The position numbers were made by a program, and so were the translations under genes. Shown in pieces: positions 42,956-55,100 of a stretch of DNA of 64,000 nucleotides. The first letter of the stretch is position 1. Each line of letters opens with the position of its first letter. Below the pieces are notes generated by a model. The model made no database searches and was not told where the DNA came from. It saw nothing but the letters and a program-made list of their open reading frames with translations. Source of the stretch: Plectosphaerella cucumerina (taxonomy: Eukaryota; Ascomycota; Sordariomycetes; Glomerellales; Plectosphaerellaceae); NCBI GenBank assembly GCA_020746995.1, contig JAGPXD010000005.1, positions 992,001 to 1,056,000 of the forward strand, in the 5' to 3' direction.

Positions 42956-43588
42956 ATGTGGGACGTCGTCTGGACCGACCCAGCAAAGGAATCTCGAAAG
43001 GAGCACCGCGAGAGAAAAGTCACCGAGAGAGAGCACCATCGTCAAGAGGAGGAGAGAAGGCAGAAGCAACACAGAGACGAGTTCCATCATGGAGACATCT
43101 GTGACTGCTCTCAGATCACTACGTATCCACAGGGCCGATCACCAAGCTCTCTCGATGTCGCGACCAGCAAGCTCGCCGAAGTGACCATCCGCCCATTGCG
43201 GCAATGGACCACATCTTCCTCAGAGCGTTCGTCTGAGTACTCGAGAGAATCGGTCTACTGGCCTCAAGGTATTAATCGAGAGTCAAAAGTCCCCAAGGGC
43301 AGTTTTAATGACCTTCTGATAGACAACCCTGTTCCGGACGCGGAAGGACGGCCTGGCCGAGAACCCAGAGAATCCAGAGAGTCGATTGCCTCGTCTTTCC
43401 TCGGCAGATCAGACAGCACACAGATCCAGAGGTCGGCAGTCCTCCAAACTTTCTTCTTCAACCAATATCTCGGACCAGGCTCGAATATCACGAGATGGGT
43501 GCAAATCTCCGTGACAACGGTACCCCTAGAAACGAGCATCCACTGCATTGGCTCAACGGTATTGATATCAGCAAACGGGCCCGGATGA
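42956..43588 (+). CDS. Hypothetical protein, charged N-terminus
   Basis: Single ORF of 210 codons with the ATG in good context (ACAAAATG). The N-terminus MWDVVWTDPAKESRKEHRERK is followed by a strongly basic/acidic helical stretch, then Ser-rich sequence. It recalls a class of uncharacterised fungal proteins beginning MWxVVWTDP that I cannot name further. No domain, signal peptide or membrane segment is seen. The C-terminal part reads less convincingly and may contain an intron or be truncated. It is convergent with DBP4, 123 bp away. It could be non-coding. Confidence 0.45.
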   Translation: MWDVVWTDPAKESRKEHRERKVTEREHHRQEEERRQKQHRDEFHHGDICDCSQITTYPQGRSPSSLDVATSKLAEVTIRPLRQWTTSSSERSSEYSRESVYWPQGINRESKVPKGSFNDLLIDNPVPDAEGRPGREPRESRESIASSFLGRSDSTQIQRSAVLQTFFFNQYLGPGSNITRWVQISVTTVPLETSIHCIGSTVLISANGPG

Positions 43589-43711
43589 GAGGGAAACTGT
43601 CAACATGAAAGCATAGTTGGATAGTGCAATCCATACAAGATTTGTAAAGCCTCATCAGGGCCCCCTCGAGCATGGAGTAACGTATTGGTAAGTATTGGGT
43701 ATCTATCAACT

Positions 43712-46185
43712 CTAATCGTCCAACAGCCCCGTCGCCAACGCCTCGAGATCCTCCAACGTCTCGGGCGCCTCCGTCATCTCCAGCACCCTCCTGCCTCCCT
43801 TCTCCTCTTCCTCCTCATCATCCTTCTGGAACCACTTCTTCGCCTTCTTCGCCGGCCTCTCCTCCTCCTCGCTCTCGTCATCACTGTCATTCGCCCCCCT
43901 GTACCCATTGTTACTCGTCGGCAGCGACGCCAGCAGCGCCAGCGCATCGTCCGCCACGCTGCCCCCCGCCGCCTCGGCAATCGTCCTCCCCGCCCGGGGC
44001 ATGTCGCCCCTCTCCTCCGCCTCCCTCGCCTTGCGCTTCAGCCTCTTCTCCCTCCTCCTGTCCTTGGCGAGCTGCTTGTCGTCCGCATCCGCCTCCTTGA
44101 CCTTCTCCGCCTCGCCCTCGACGAAGCGCTGCCTCTGCTCCTCCGCGGGACCGGAGGCCGCAAACGCTTCCTCGTCCTGCAGCTCGTACAGCGGCCGACC
44201 GACGCCGTCTTCGTCGAAGATGAGCTTCGTCGCCGTGCCCTTGAACTTGAGCATCTTCTTCTTCGACATGAGCGCCTTCTCGCGACGCTTCGAGTCGATG
44301 ACGTACTCCTGGTCGCCGAATTGGATCTTCTTGATCTTAAGCTCCGGCGCCAGGTCCAGCTCGTCGCCCTGCAGCACCCGCTTGACCGCGAGGAAGTCGC
44401 CATCGTCGTCGTCCTGTGCCGCTGCCGCCGCTCCCTCTGCGCCCTCCATGCCCCCCTCGCCCAGCACCTTTGTGTAATGCGCCGACAGGACGTCCTGGTT
44501 CGTCCTCTCGAACATGCGGTCGTATTTCGTCTTGACCTCGTTCTTCTTCTTCTTGTCCTTCTTCGGCTTGGCCGTGCCGTCGGCCTCGTACTCGCTCTCG
44601 TCGTCGTCGCTCGACATGTTGCCCCGTGGCGCGTTCTTGACCCGTTTGACGTCCTCGCCCTTGCGGAACTTGATCTGCGGCGCGCCCGGAAGGCCCATGC
44701 TGGCCGAGTAACCCTCGAGGTCCTGCTTATCAAAGTGGAACACCTCCTTGTCGCCCTGCAGGTAGATGGAGCGGGCGTAACTGATAAAGGCCTTCTGGCC
44801 CAGGTACTTGAGGTCCGGGTACTGGAAGCACATGCTCTGCAGCTGGTCGCGGACGGAGCGCTTCTTGCTCTCCTTGACGTTGATCTTCTGGATGGGCACC
44901 TTCTTGTGCTCGAGGCGCTTGAGCATGCCCTCCTCCTCGCTGGGGTCGAGGAAGAGCACAGCCTTGCCGTCGCGCTCGTAGCGGGCCGTGCGGCCCACGC
45001 GGTGGATGTACGTGTCGACGTCCTCGGGGCAGTCGACCTGGACGACCCAGTCTACGGCGGGGAAGTCGACACCACGGGCAACGACATCCGTGGCGAAGAG
45101 ACACGCGTGGTTCGCCTCGGCGAAACGTCGCGTGATCTCCATACGCTGGACCTGCTTCTGCTTTCCCAGCAGGTGCAGCAGCGGCACACCGGGAGACAGG
45201 TGGCGGAAGCTCTCGTAGACGAAGCGGACCTGCTTGCCGGAGGAGAAGAAGACGATCATCTTGCTCTTGAGGTTGGCCTTGATGAAGCCATAGAGGGTAT
45301 CGAGCTTCTCGGGCAGCGGTGTGACGAGGTAGTGCTGCTGGAGGTTCTTGGGCGTCGACTCCTCGTGCACGCTGACGTACTCGGGCTCCTTGAGGCTAAG
45401 GCGGGCAAGGTCGGAAATCTTCTTGCTCTGGGTGGCGCTGAACAGCAGGGTCTGGCGGGTGAGGGGCAGGTGCTCGACGAGGGCGTCGACGGCCGACTGG
45501 AAGCCCATGTCCATGATGCGGTCTGCCTCGTCGAGCACGAGGATCTGGAGGTTGTCGACGTCGAAGCCGGCCGTCTGGTCGAGGTGCTGGAGCATGCGTC
45601 CCGGGGTGCAGACGAGGATGTTCATCTTTCCGAGACGTTCGGCCTCTTCTTTCAGGCTTTTACCGCCGATGACAAGGCCGGCGCTGAAGGCGTGGGCGCG
45701 GCCGACCTTGCGCAGGACCTCGAAGATCTGGGCGGCCAGCTCGCGCGTGGGGGAGATGATGAGGGCGCCGAGGCCATCGTATTCAGTCCACCGGGCGCGG
45801 TAGAGCTTTTCGAGAACGGGAATGATGAAGGCGAGTGTCTTGCCGGATCCTGTCTTCGCGGCACCGAGGATGTCGCTGCCCTTGAGGGCGAGGGGGATGG
45901 CGCGGGACTGGATGTCGGTCAGGGTTTCGAAGTGGGACTTGTCGAGGCCCGTCTTTGTCGGCTCACAGAGAGGGAGGTCGGAGAAGGAGGTGACTTCGGT
46001 GGTCTTGGGGTCCTGGGAAGATATCTGGTCAGCCGTCGCAAGGTTGAGGCGAGAGGAGGAGGGGCGCATACAAACTCGTCAATGGCCTTCTCGAGAGCCA
46101 CGAGGCTCTCCTGCACCTGCTTCCGCTTCTCCTGGCGCACATCGCGCTTGAGTGGTGGCGGCTGCTTGCTCTTGCCCTTTGCCAT
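43712..46185 (-). CDS. DBP4: DEAD-box ATP-dependent RNA helicase DBP4
   Basis: Two exons, 46185-46072 and 46012-43712, with a 59-bp intron, giving 804 residues. The Q-motif region is SDLPLCEPTKTGLDKSHFETLTDIQ. Motif I is AAKTGSGKT, Ia is PTRELA, Ib is TPGR, II is DEADRIMDMGF, III is SAT, V is ARGVDFP and VI is HRVGRTAR. The post-helicase region includes YLQGDKEVFHFDKQDLEGYSASMGLPGAPQIKF, which is diagnostic for Dbp4/Hca4. The C-terminus is acidic and lysine-rich. Dbp4 acts in the nucleolus, releasing U14 snoRNA from pre-rRNA during small-subunit maturation. It is expected to be a constitutive, growth-linked gene. Confidence 0.95.
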
Positions 46186-47169
46186 GTTGAATTGCGTGGT
46201 GGTGGTGTTGTCGTCGAGGTTGCCGGGGGTGGCCGCGCTGGACTTGACACGGGATGCAGCTCAGGCTTGCTTGCAATCCGAGTCGACGGCGCCTCTGGAT
46301 TTTTTTCGACGGGACTTTTCGGTGGAGCCCGCCGGCGGTCGGGACCCGCTAGCGCCGATGTCTGCTTAGTCATCACGGGATCTTTGATCTCTGAGTGGAC
46401 CCCGCAATCCTTGAGCTTAAATGGCTGCCTGGGTTAACAATCTCTCTGCGCCCGCCTGTGAGGGTATTTCCACCTCTGTCGTCCCCTGTCAAGGCTGCCT
46501 CCGAATGCCCTGGACCCATCAGCCCTACGAGGGAGCATCGGCTAGGCAGACATTTCAAACCACCGAGTATCACAAGACTACACTCGAGATGCATCATCGT
46601 GAACCTCACGAGAAGAAGCAGAAAGTTCCAGTTCGATTCCAGCCGTATTTAACAAACCAAGTTCACATTGACTTCGACGCCATGATATCCAAGTGCTAAT
46701 CGTTGAATCTTACAAAAGACATTCGCGGTCAAAATACACTTCTCCCACGTCCAGACCCTGCCCCAGCGCGTGACAGCAATGCCACCGCACCCTGCAGCAG
46801 GACAGTTAGGCCACAACATGCACCCATGAACCGTAGCGCCAACAGCACTGCGCCAGCGCCTTATCGGGCAGGTCACAGGGGACATTCGTCCATCTCGCGG
46901 CTCTCCAGCCCCTCTTGGCGACGGGGGTGCTCCCCTTGCCCGCAACCAAAGGGCCAATAATCCCCATCTCTAATGTCGCAGCCAGAGAGGGCGGGCGGCC
47001 AGGCCGAGAATGCCCAGAATGGAGTATCGGAGAGCCAAAAGATCTTTTGTCGTCGCCGGTTGGCACTTGGTGGTATATAACCCCCGTTGACCCTTCGCCT
47101 TCGACAATTGACTCCATCACGATACAGACTCATCTCCATTAACTCCCTCCACACAAGCTCACCCTCATC
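46186..47169. other. Divergent intergenic region
   Basis: 984 bp of shared upstream DNA between DBP4 and an orphan membrane-protein gene. A TATA box lies near its right end. No gene is supported. Confidence 0.55.
47074..47080 (+). promoter_or_regulatory. TATA box of the membrane-protein gene
   Basis: TATATAA lies 90-96 bp upstream of the ATG at 47170, which also supports the chosen start. Confidence 0.55.
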
Positions 47170-48032
47170 ATGAAATCCACCCTCCTCACCCTCGCGGCCC
47201 TCGCCGGCCTCGCCTTCGCAGAAGACCAGAAGTGTCTCAACTACATGGGCAGAACAGGCCCCTGCCTCACCTCCTTCGCCTGGTGCACCCCCAACCCCGA
47301 GCCAGTCTGCACCACTCCCGAGGGCGCCGACCCCATCGGCAACGAGATAGCTCTCTACCGCGGCCGCAAGTACGATCTCTCTTTCAACAAGGCCTGGGAG
47401 TCCGACTCCAGCGTCCTCGTGACCTGGATCTTCCCCCGCTTCAACGACAACCCCGGCGACGACATCAGATGGAGCAAGAGTAAGCCATCGACCCGCCCCA
47501 GGAAGCCTGATGCGCTCGTAACTGACCTTCTCCAGACATCTCCTACACCGGCTCAGAGGGCACCTTCGTCTTCGACCCCGAGGCCATCTTGTCTGAGTTC
47601 CCCACGCCGGAGTACAACGTCACCCAGGAAGAGGCGATCGTCGGGGCGTCCTACTCCCTGGGATACATCTGGATCCAGCCCAGCAACTTCGAGAGCCACC
47701 CGCTTATAACGCAGAAGTTCATCGTCCTCAGTAACACGGCTGGTCACATTGCCGACGCGGCCAAGCGTGCCGCCAGCAGGCGGAGGGCCAAGGAGCTCAA
47801 GCTTGGCCTGGGCATCGGCCTGGGCGTCGGCATTCCCATCATCGTGATCCTCACCTGGCTTGTCGCCAGGCCTCCCACTACGGCCATGCGCAACATGAAG
47901 AAGAAGTTCAACAAAAAGAAGACTTCCGAGGACGAGTAAGTAAGATCTATCATCTCTTGCGATATGCCTACTGACTGAATCCACAGCATCTCGGTTGACT
48001 GGGTTCCTGCTACCAGTGGCACGCAGCGGTAG
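47170..48032 (+). CDS. Secretory-pathway single-pass membrane protein, family unknown
   Basis: Three exons: 47170-47479, 47536-47935, 47987-48032, giving 251 residues. A typical signal peptide (cleavage after AFA, residue 17) is followed by an extracellular segment with four close cysteines (CLNYMGRTGPC...WC...VC), two potential N-glycosylation sites (NIS, NVT) and one clear transmembrane helix (GLGIGLGVGIPIIVILTWLVA). A lysine-rich cytoplasmic stretch follows, and the last exon adds a short acidic-to-polar tail. This is type I topology, likely at the plasma membrane or in an internal membrane. I do not recognise the family. If the second intron is retained, translation ends at once (GAG TAA), leaving a 12-16 residue shorter tail. 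Confidence 0.78.
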
Positions 48033-48499
48033 AAGCGACATGATGACCCATGATGGCTATGTATTGCTCGATTGGACAAGACGAATTGATACCTCGCTGC
48101 GTTTTGATAGACTTCTTAAACAGCCTAATGAATAATGACAACGGCCAGTTTATATGACTTTGGTATCAAGATGATTGTTAATCCTTACCCTCAATGATGC
48201 GCCTCCCTCCCTGTGACCATTCCACCTCTCGATCCAGCTCAACCCTTCGTGCAGCAAACACCCCGGCGGCTACAGGGGTCGCACAGCCCAAAATACCGCT
48301 GCCTAGGGCTGCGGCTGCGCCTAATGGACCGGGGGCAGCATCCTCCCGCCAGGAACAGCGCTACGCCGCCAACAACACCAACACCAACCCAAAGGCCACG
48401 GGTCGAATCACCAGGCTTCCACCAAAGACACATCCATAAATACCACAAAATATCACCATCTCACCTCCATCTTACCATCGGTCCTGAAACCAAACAGTC
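48033..48499. other. Intergenic region
   Basis: 467 bp between two co-oriented genes. No gene or repeat was noticed. Confidence 0.5.
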
Positions 48500-49172
48500 A
48501 TGACCCTCCTCCATCGCCGTCCCGCCCCTGGCAAAGCCCTACCCTCACCCTCACACACCGCCCTTGAACCATCACCATCACCACCTGATGCCCCGCCCTC
48601 TGCCTCCCTCGACTCTCTCCCCACAGAGCTCCACCTCCTCATCGCCTCCCACCTCCCCTACCCCGACGCCCTCTCCCTCAAGCATACCTCCCGCCACTTC
48701 TACCGCCTCGTGGACACCGGCGTTCAGCTCAAAGTCGCCTGGCTCATCAGCCGCCACGAGCTACACCTCGACTGCCCCAATGACAGCCGCTGCGACCTGC
48801 GCAACGACTCCAATTTCTGCCGCGGCAGCGTACGGTGGGTATCTCCTCCAGAACCCCAGGATCATCCAGCTCATCTCCTTCAGCCGTCTGATGCATCGCC
48901 GGAGGCATCACATCGAGTGCGAGTCCCGCCCCGGCCTCGGCTGCCTCGTCTATGGGACAGACATCTGCGCACGTCGCCGCGCCGCCCTAGCCTCTCGGAG
49001 GTGGTGGTACTCGTTGCTCAAGCGCGGTGATGCTGAGTGGAATCCCACAGCAGTACTATCGAGCATCCTCGTCCTCGTCCTCGCACTCGTCATACTGCCG
49101 ATGAGTTGGGCAATATCAGGAGGAAGCTTGTCCACCACACCCTTCAATTCTCTCCGATCCTTGGCCCATTAG
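48500..49172 (+). CDS. Small F-box protein with a C-terminal hydrophobic segment
   Basis: Two exons, 48500-48834 and 48884-49172, with a 49-bp intron, giving 207 residues. After a Pro/Ser-rich start comes an F-box (LPTELHLLIASHLPYPDAL, ending SRHFYRLVD). Next is a Cys/His-containing segment (HELHLDCPNDSRCDLRNDSNFC), then ECESRPGLGC. A hydrophobic stretch near residues 165-190 (ILVLVLALVILPMSW) may be a membrane anchor. F-box proteins connect substrates to SCF ubiquitin ligases through Skp1. A membrane-anchored version is uncommon, so the TM call should be treated with caution. Convergent with the NirA-like gene, 112 bp away. Confidence 0.72.
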
Positions 49173-49284
49173 CATAGCGAGCGCACATCACCTTACGTAA
49201 TCGTAATGTACAGTTTTGACATGTTTATTTCACGTCTCAATCACACTCGGTTATACAAACATTCAAACGAAGGTGTGTGTTCGC

Positions 49285-52125
49285 TCAGTCAAGCCCTGGC
49301 GGCAGCCATGCGGGATTCCCGCTCAGCGAGCTCAGAGAATCGTACCCGCCCTGCCCTCCTTGGCCGCTCCTGTCTTCCGACGCTGGACGTCCCACTCCGC
49401 CGTTGGCTGCTCCCGCTTCGGCCTGGGGCGTCTGTCCGTACGACGCGCCAGTTGGTGCTGGGGTGCTTCCTTGGAACATGAACATGCTCTGGGGCGTCTG
49501 GCCCTCGCTGGACATGGTCGGCGAAGCTCCCAGCTCCCATGCCTCAAAGTTTTGGTGCCACTTCGCACCGTCGTTGAGGAACCAGTCCTGCTCGAGTCCC
49601 TGGAAAACTTGCTGATTCTGAGCCATGTTCCTCACCGACGGCCGCGGCCGCTGTCCTGGAGGCAGCCCTCCCGCCCCAGTATATCCTTGTGGAGGGTGCG
49701 GTCGGTACCCCGGCATGGGCGGCTGAGGCATCCCTGCCTGCCCAGCCCAGCTCGCCATGTCCGGCAGGCTGCTCAGAGACGGCATCGACGTCGCTTGCTG
49801 CTGCTGGTGGAAGCTTCTGGGCCGGCCCGGGTTGGAGCTTGGAGGCCGGTTGTTCATACCGGCAATGGCTGGCGCGTTCATCATGCCGTCTGCCGTCGAT
49901 CCTGGCGGTAGCTCTTGTGGTACATGACCGTTCCGGTAGCCCTCCATGGAACCGTAGGGATCCGACCTGCCTCCCGTTGGAGACCCGCCGATATCCCCCG
50001 TTGATCCAGGTGAAGGACCGAAGTGTGACTTTGGACTCGGCACGTCGGACGTGTTGAAGCCGCCGTACTTTTCATCTGTCCGCTGGAGGATACCCAGAGC
50101 CTCTTCTGGGAAATCGACACCCCATTTCCTGCCCAGAACGCTGATGATGCTGAGACTGCGCCGCGCGCAAAGCCAGTCTTCTGAAATCTCCTCGAGGTGC
50201 TTGATGCCGTGGATGATATCGCGCTTGGCCGTCTTCTCCGGTAGATTAAGTATGTGGATTGTGCAGGCCGAGTGAATCATGTATACGGCGATGTTGCAGA
50301 TCTGGCGTAGATTCCATGTCTTCTTGTAGAGGCGCATGAGTTTCGAAATGGCGCCGGCGTTGGCCGTGCAGATTCTGCGCGGTGATACATGTGGTGGTAG
50401 AGGTGATGTAGCTGGTGCGTATTTCAGGAAAGGTCGGAATAGATGGATATACTGTAGATGGAAGAACATGCTGCGAAGAAAGTCAGTCAACCTGCCAACC
50501 GAGACAATTCGAGGCCAAACTTACTGCATCAGGATCACGTTCGGGAGCTGCCCGTCTTTCGGCTCAAGCTCCTTGGGCAGCTCCTTGCGCCAGTCCTCGA
50601 GGCGGCGGTGCAGCTCGCTGAGCTTCTTGAGCTCGACTGCCTTGCCGCTGGACCGGCCAATATGATTGGGGTGATAGAAGAAAATGAGTAGGTCGCTGCT
50701 GATCTCACATAGCTTGGACAGCTGCAGACCAATAGCGCGGGTCCTCGATGGCTGGCGGACGGACTCGTCGAAGCCAGCATCGGTGTAGGGTGACCAGGCT
50801 TCCGAATCTTCGCCAGGGAAGACGTCGAACTTTGGCACGTTGTAAGAGTTCTTCGGGATCTGCGGCAGGCGGCCCATGTAGTTGGACCAGGCCTTGTCGA
50901 AGAGGAAGCAGCCCCAGAAAGTCATTCTCCGAGCATCGACGGCCTGCTCGTTGGCGTTTTCCTTGTCGCCCCAGGCACCGCCGTCGTCGAAATTGAGACC
51001 GATGTCCTGGGCCATGCGGAAGCTCATTCCCGAGTAGACCCAGCCCTTGGCTTCCCTGCCGCAGCCGGCTTCCCGGACGGACATGAGCGCCAGCGCTTGC
51101 ACCGTGGTCAGCTTCGGGCGCTCGTACTCGTCGTTCTCCAAGATGATGCGCTTGGCCTCAGCGAAGAAGTGGTCGCCCTTGGTCCTGTTGTCGCCGAGAA
51201 TGCCGAATGCGCCTGTGACGCTGGTAAAGTGACATCCGAGGGCCAGCATGGCATTGACCAGCAGTGGCGAGCAGTACGCCGTCTGCTTGGCTGGCAAGGC
51301 GTGGCGGCCCTTGAAGAAGTCTCGGTAGAACATGGTCTTGGATAGCGTGGTGAAGTAGGTGTAGTGCCAGTTGAAGTACATGTTGAGGAGGTGAACGATG
51401 AGTTCCTTGTCCTTTGTGACGTTGGTCCAGCTGACGATGGGGTCCTCATTGGCGATGAGTAGGTTCGTATCGGGCTCGCCCAAACCTGGGTCCTGTGACT
51501 CGCCGAGGTAGATGAGGTGCGACGTGCCACCGATGAAGCGGACTGCGCCGTTCTCGAGACGCAGCTCGCCCATCTTGCGTGCAAGCTCGCCCTCGCCACC
51601 GACTGGGTTGTCCAGGGTGTACTCGTCCTCAGCGGCGTCCTCGCCAGTCTCGTCGGAGGGCCCGTCGTCATGCTTGAGGATCTGTTCGGCGACAGTGTCG
51701 AGGCTGTCACAGGTCCGGATCCGCTTGACGATGTCCGGCACTTCGTCCTCGGAGGCGTTCAGTATGGCCTCGATGAGGATCTGGAGGGTCGACGTGCGGG
51801 CCTTCATGCTGTCGATCTTCTCCCGGTATACGCCCTTGCGGCGGTGGTCCGAGTTGGGATCATAGACACACTCGGTGCCGTAGACACTGGAGCAGGCTGC
51901 GCAGCTCGGCAAGGCGCCGTCACACTTTGACTTGCGTCTCCGGCAGGCGATGCAGGCCGTACTGACACATCTCCGCTTCTGTGAGGCGGGATCGGCACCA
52001 CGGCGGGGCTTCTTCTTGTTCTGCGGCGCCGCTGCTTGGGACGAGGCTGCGGGCTTGGAGCCGGAGCCGGCGCCGAAGGAGGTGGCACCCTGCGACGGCC
52101 GGAGCACGACCTCAGGGTCCTCCAT
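49285..52125 (-). CDS. Zn2Cys6 transcription factor of the NirA/NIT4 family
   Basis: Two exons, 52125-50525 and 50470-49285, with a 54-bp intron, giving 928 residues. The zinc cluster uses Cys58, 61, 68, 75, 78 and 86 (ACIACRRRKSKCDG ... CAACSSVYGTEC), followed by YDPNSDHRRKGVYREKI and a short coiled coil. The fungal-trans middle domain includes LLNMYFNWHYTYFTTLSK, GWVYSGMSFRMAQDIGLN and RRMTFWGCFLFDKAW. After the intron comes FFHLQYIHLFRPFLKYAPATSPLPP, then a Gln/Pro/Gly-rich tail. This resembles the nitrate regulators NirA and NIT4, but family membership rather than orthology is what I can support. Nuclear DNA binding is expected. It has about 3 kb of gene-free upstream DNA. Confidence 0.85.
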
Positions 52126-55100
52126 GGTGATAGATCGGGGAGGCGGGAGGTAGTAAAGTACCTGGTAGATAGGTGAAGTGGTCTGATGGGCGCGTCGGTC
52201 AGGAGATGTCCGGAGATGCTCGAGCTGCTGTCGAGATCAAGTGCCGGACAAGAGAGGGCGACGCGCGTTGTGGCCGGCTATGGGTGTATGGTCGTCGGGT
52301 TGATAGGGAGGGATGACGAGCGGGGTCCGTGTGTTTGAGGGCCTGCTGCCGATCCGGGGTACAGAGATGGGGGCGCGACTGCGAGTGGGCGTTGGCGCCC
52401 GCGAGCCTCGACCTCTGTGGGCAGAAGCAACTAGGGAGTGCAAGGCTAGGATGCGGCGGGCGTCTTGATTTGGATCGTGGAGATAAGGGTGCAGGTCACA
52501 ATTGGGTGCGGCCTGGGCCCCGGGTCGCTGTGCGAGGGCGAGGCTTGATAAGATGCCGCTGCGGGCGATGGCGGGCTGCAGCAGTTGCAGTGCGCGCGCC
52601 AGCAGGAGCAGCAGCAGTAGTGGCGGGTTTGGGGTGAGTGGGAAAATGAAAATGGATCTGAAGATGATGATCCTATGCTAGGGTCTGGACCTCTGGGATG
52701 ATGCAGCCAATACTACCTACCACAACGTCATGGCACGCTGCAGGCGGGTTGGGACATGGTCAGGATAAGCTCAGAGGTGGCAGGCGGGTGCGTTGAACGG
52801 GCGGGCGGCGCGCGTGGCGGGCGCGGCGGCCACGAGGCAGGTCGAGATTCAACGTCGGGGTCTTGTGGCGATTGACGCGATGCGATAGTGGCGCGCGGGT
52901 GTGGGTGCGGGCGTGAGCGTGGGAGGCCGAGCGGGCGACTGCGTGTGTTGCGCGTCTTCGTCTTCTTGGTGTCTCGTCTTGGGAGGGCGGCGGCAGCGGG
53001 TGTGGTGAGGTGAGGTGAGGGGAGCGATGAGTGATGAGCAGCGAGACGGTGGAAGGTCAGGCGGCGTGTTGCTCTGGCGTCGGCCGGGTTCAGCCTCGGG
53101 GGAAGATGGAAGACTGGCGAAGAGGAGGGGTGTCCGTCTTGGCTCCGGCTTGGAACTGGCTGGTTTGTCTGGGGGTGGATGTTGATTTTCTCTCGGCCGA
53201 CAGACGCTTCTGCTGTGCTGCTTCTTCTCTTCGTTTCGCTCGGACTCGGGGTGGCGGCCTGGCCTGGTGATTCGCTGACTGATCGCTATGTTAAGGGACT
53301 TGACTGGGAGCGCGAAAGCGGAGAAGGCAGGCCAGCGGAGAAGGGATGTTTTTCAGCTCTCGTGATCGGGACAGTAGCCCAAAGTCGGTCGGTCCGTCTG
53401 GGGAGCCTGAGGTGCGAGGTGAGTGATGCGCTGGTGATGACGACGGAGCGCCGGAGCAGGAAGCAGGCGAGAAAGGTGAAGAGGAAAGAGACTGGGAGGT
53501 GGTGATGAGAAATCACAGCGACGTGAGAGGTAGTCCGATGTCGTCGACGGAAGGCAAGGGCGAGCGAGCAGAGACAGAGGCAGGAACGAGTCAGGCCGCA
53601 CGGGCGCCAAGCAGCGTGGGAAAGCAGGCAAAAACCAGGTAGGCGCGCGCCGGGCGTGGCAGTTGCCCCCAGCATTCAGGAAGGACCGATGGGGGGTGGA
53701 CGCCAGTGGACAGCAGCAGCGCCAGTCGGAGCCAGTGGTTCACTGGCGCGGAACGGAAAGAAGGCCCAGTGCAGCGGGCGGCGGTGGCAGCAGCATCGAT
53801 GGACAGTGGACGGTAGGTGCCACCGTGCAAGCAACTGCCAGTGACAGGCTGGGGGACGTCAGTCGTCGACTTGGGTGCCCCGGGAGCGGAAGGAGGCGCC
53901 TGTGGGCCAAGAAAAAAGGCCCCGCACGTCGAAGCGTGCTTGCACTCCACGTCTGCCGCTTCCTCCGTTTTAGGCGTGGGCAGGCGCCGTGTTGGTGGGC
54001 GTTTCGCATGGAGCGATTAGGTAAGTGGTTGCTCTTTTGCGGGGCACGCTAGGCCAGGGCGGGCGACAGTTCCAGCACGCATCGACTCCACCAGATCATC
54101 TGCCCCCAAACTTTCTGTCCGTCCCCCCCAAGTCCCCCCCAAGCCCCCCTCCTGGGCCCTCCAACAGGACCCTCAGGCTTTCAATGATGCGCCGTGGCCT
54201 TGGTTCGATGCCCCCCTTTTTTTCACTTCGTCTCTTCGTTGCGCGGGAAAACCCTGGCCTCCTCGGAGTCGTTACTCTCTGATCGGGCCCATGCGGGGAA
54301 GGTCCGACCTGATGCTTGTCTCGAGGCGGCAGGGGCCAACTCTGCAGGGGTGTGCTGGGTGGTCGAAGTGGCATCATCCTGTCTTTTTCTTGTGTCTCCC
54401 CCCCGGGGCGACATGTGGAGAGGTGAGATGATTTCATGCTCGGTCCAATGTTCAAAGACACAAGCATACACTAACACGACATGACCGCACGCCCCCAAGG
54501 TGCGAATAACAGAAAACAGCATTGACACGAGCGGTGATGGGATATCAAGGCCCGAGCCACCCCTTCCTTCCTTCTCGGAGGCAACCAAGGCAACCCGGGA
54601 GGGATTCCGATACATCCAACGGCCGTTCATTGTCTCCCCTGCTTGGCCTCGGACTCGCTGCTGCAACATCCCAAGCACCGATGAAGTCATATCTCATCCC
54701 CGACCACATGCGGTCGACTCAGACTCCGACCCGTGCGTGGGTGGCGTCTGCACGGCCAACGTCGCACTCGCGGGAGCAGAACATCGTTGCCGCGGGCGCC
54801 GCCTTGGCTTTCCGGGGAAGACCGTTGAAGATGAAGCCGACGACGACCATACCACGGAGCAGTTGGTTGTTGGCCGCGTAGGAACTTCAGTCTACCTAGG
54901 GGAGGCTCATCGGCGCCGCGCCAAGTCGCACGCGTAGCCCTCTGTGATTGGGTCGGAGACGAACAACTCCAGGTACCCATTTAAGCACCCTGCCCTTGGA
55001 GGCCCTTGGCGATATGGCCTTAACAGCTCATCGAGTGCCTCCCGCATCAGCCAGATGACCGCCTATCTCGGCCATTCCGCACCTCCTCGCCTCCTCGTGG

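Noticed and set aside
43685..46369. An 894-codon plus-strand ORF opposite DBP4
   Set aside because: It is a Leu/Arg/Val-rich shadow of a strongly biased helicase gene whose DEAD-box motifs are all on the minus strand.
54500..54937. A 145-codon ORF and an overlapping 119-codon ORF before the second ankyrin gene
   Set aside because: They are different frames of one segment with no recognisable domain, and splicing them together did not give a known motif.
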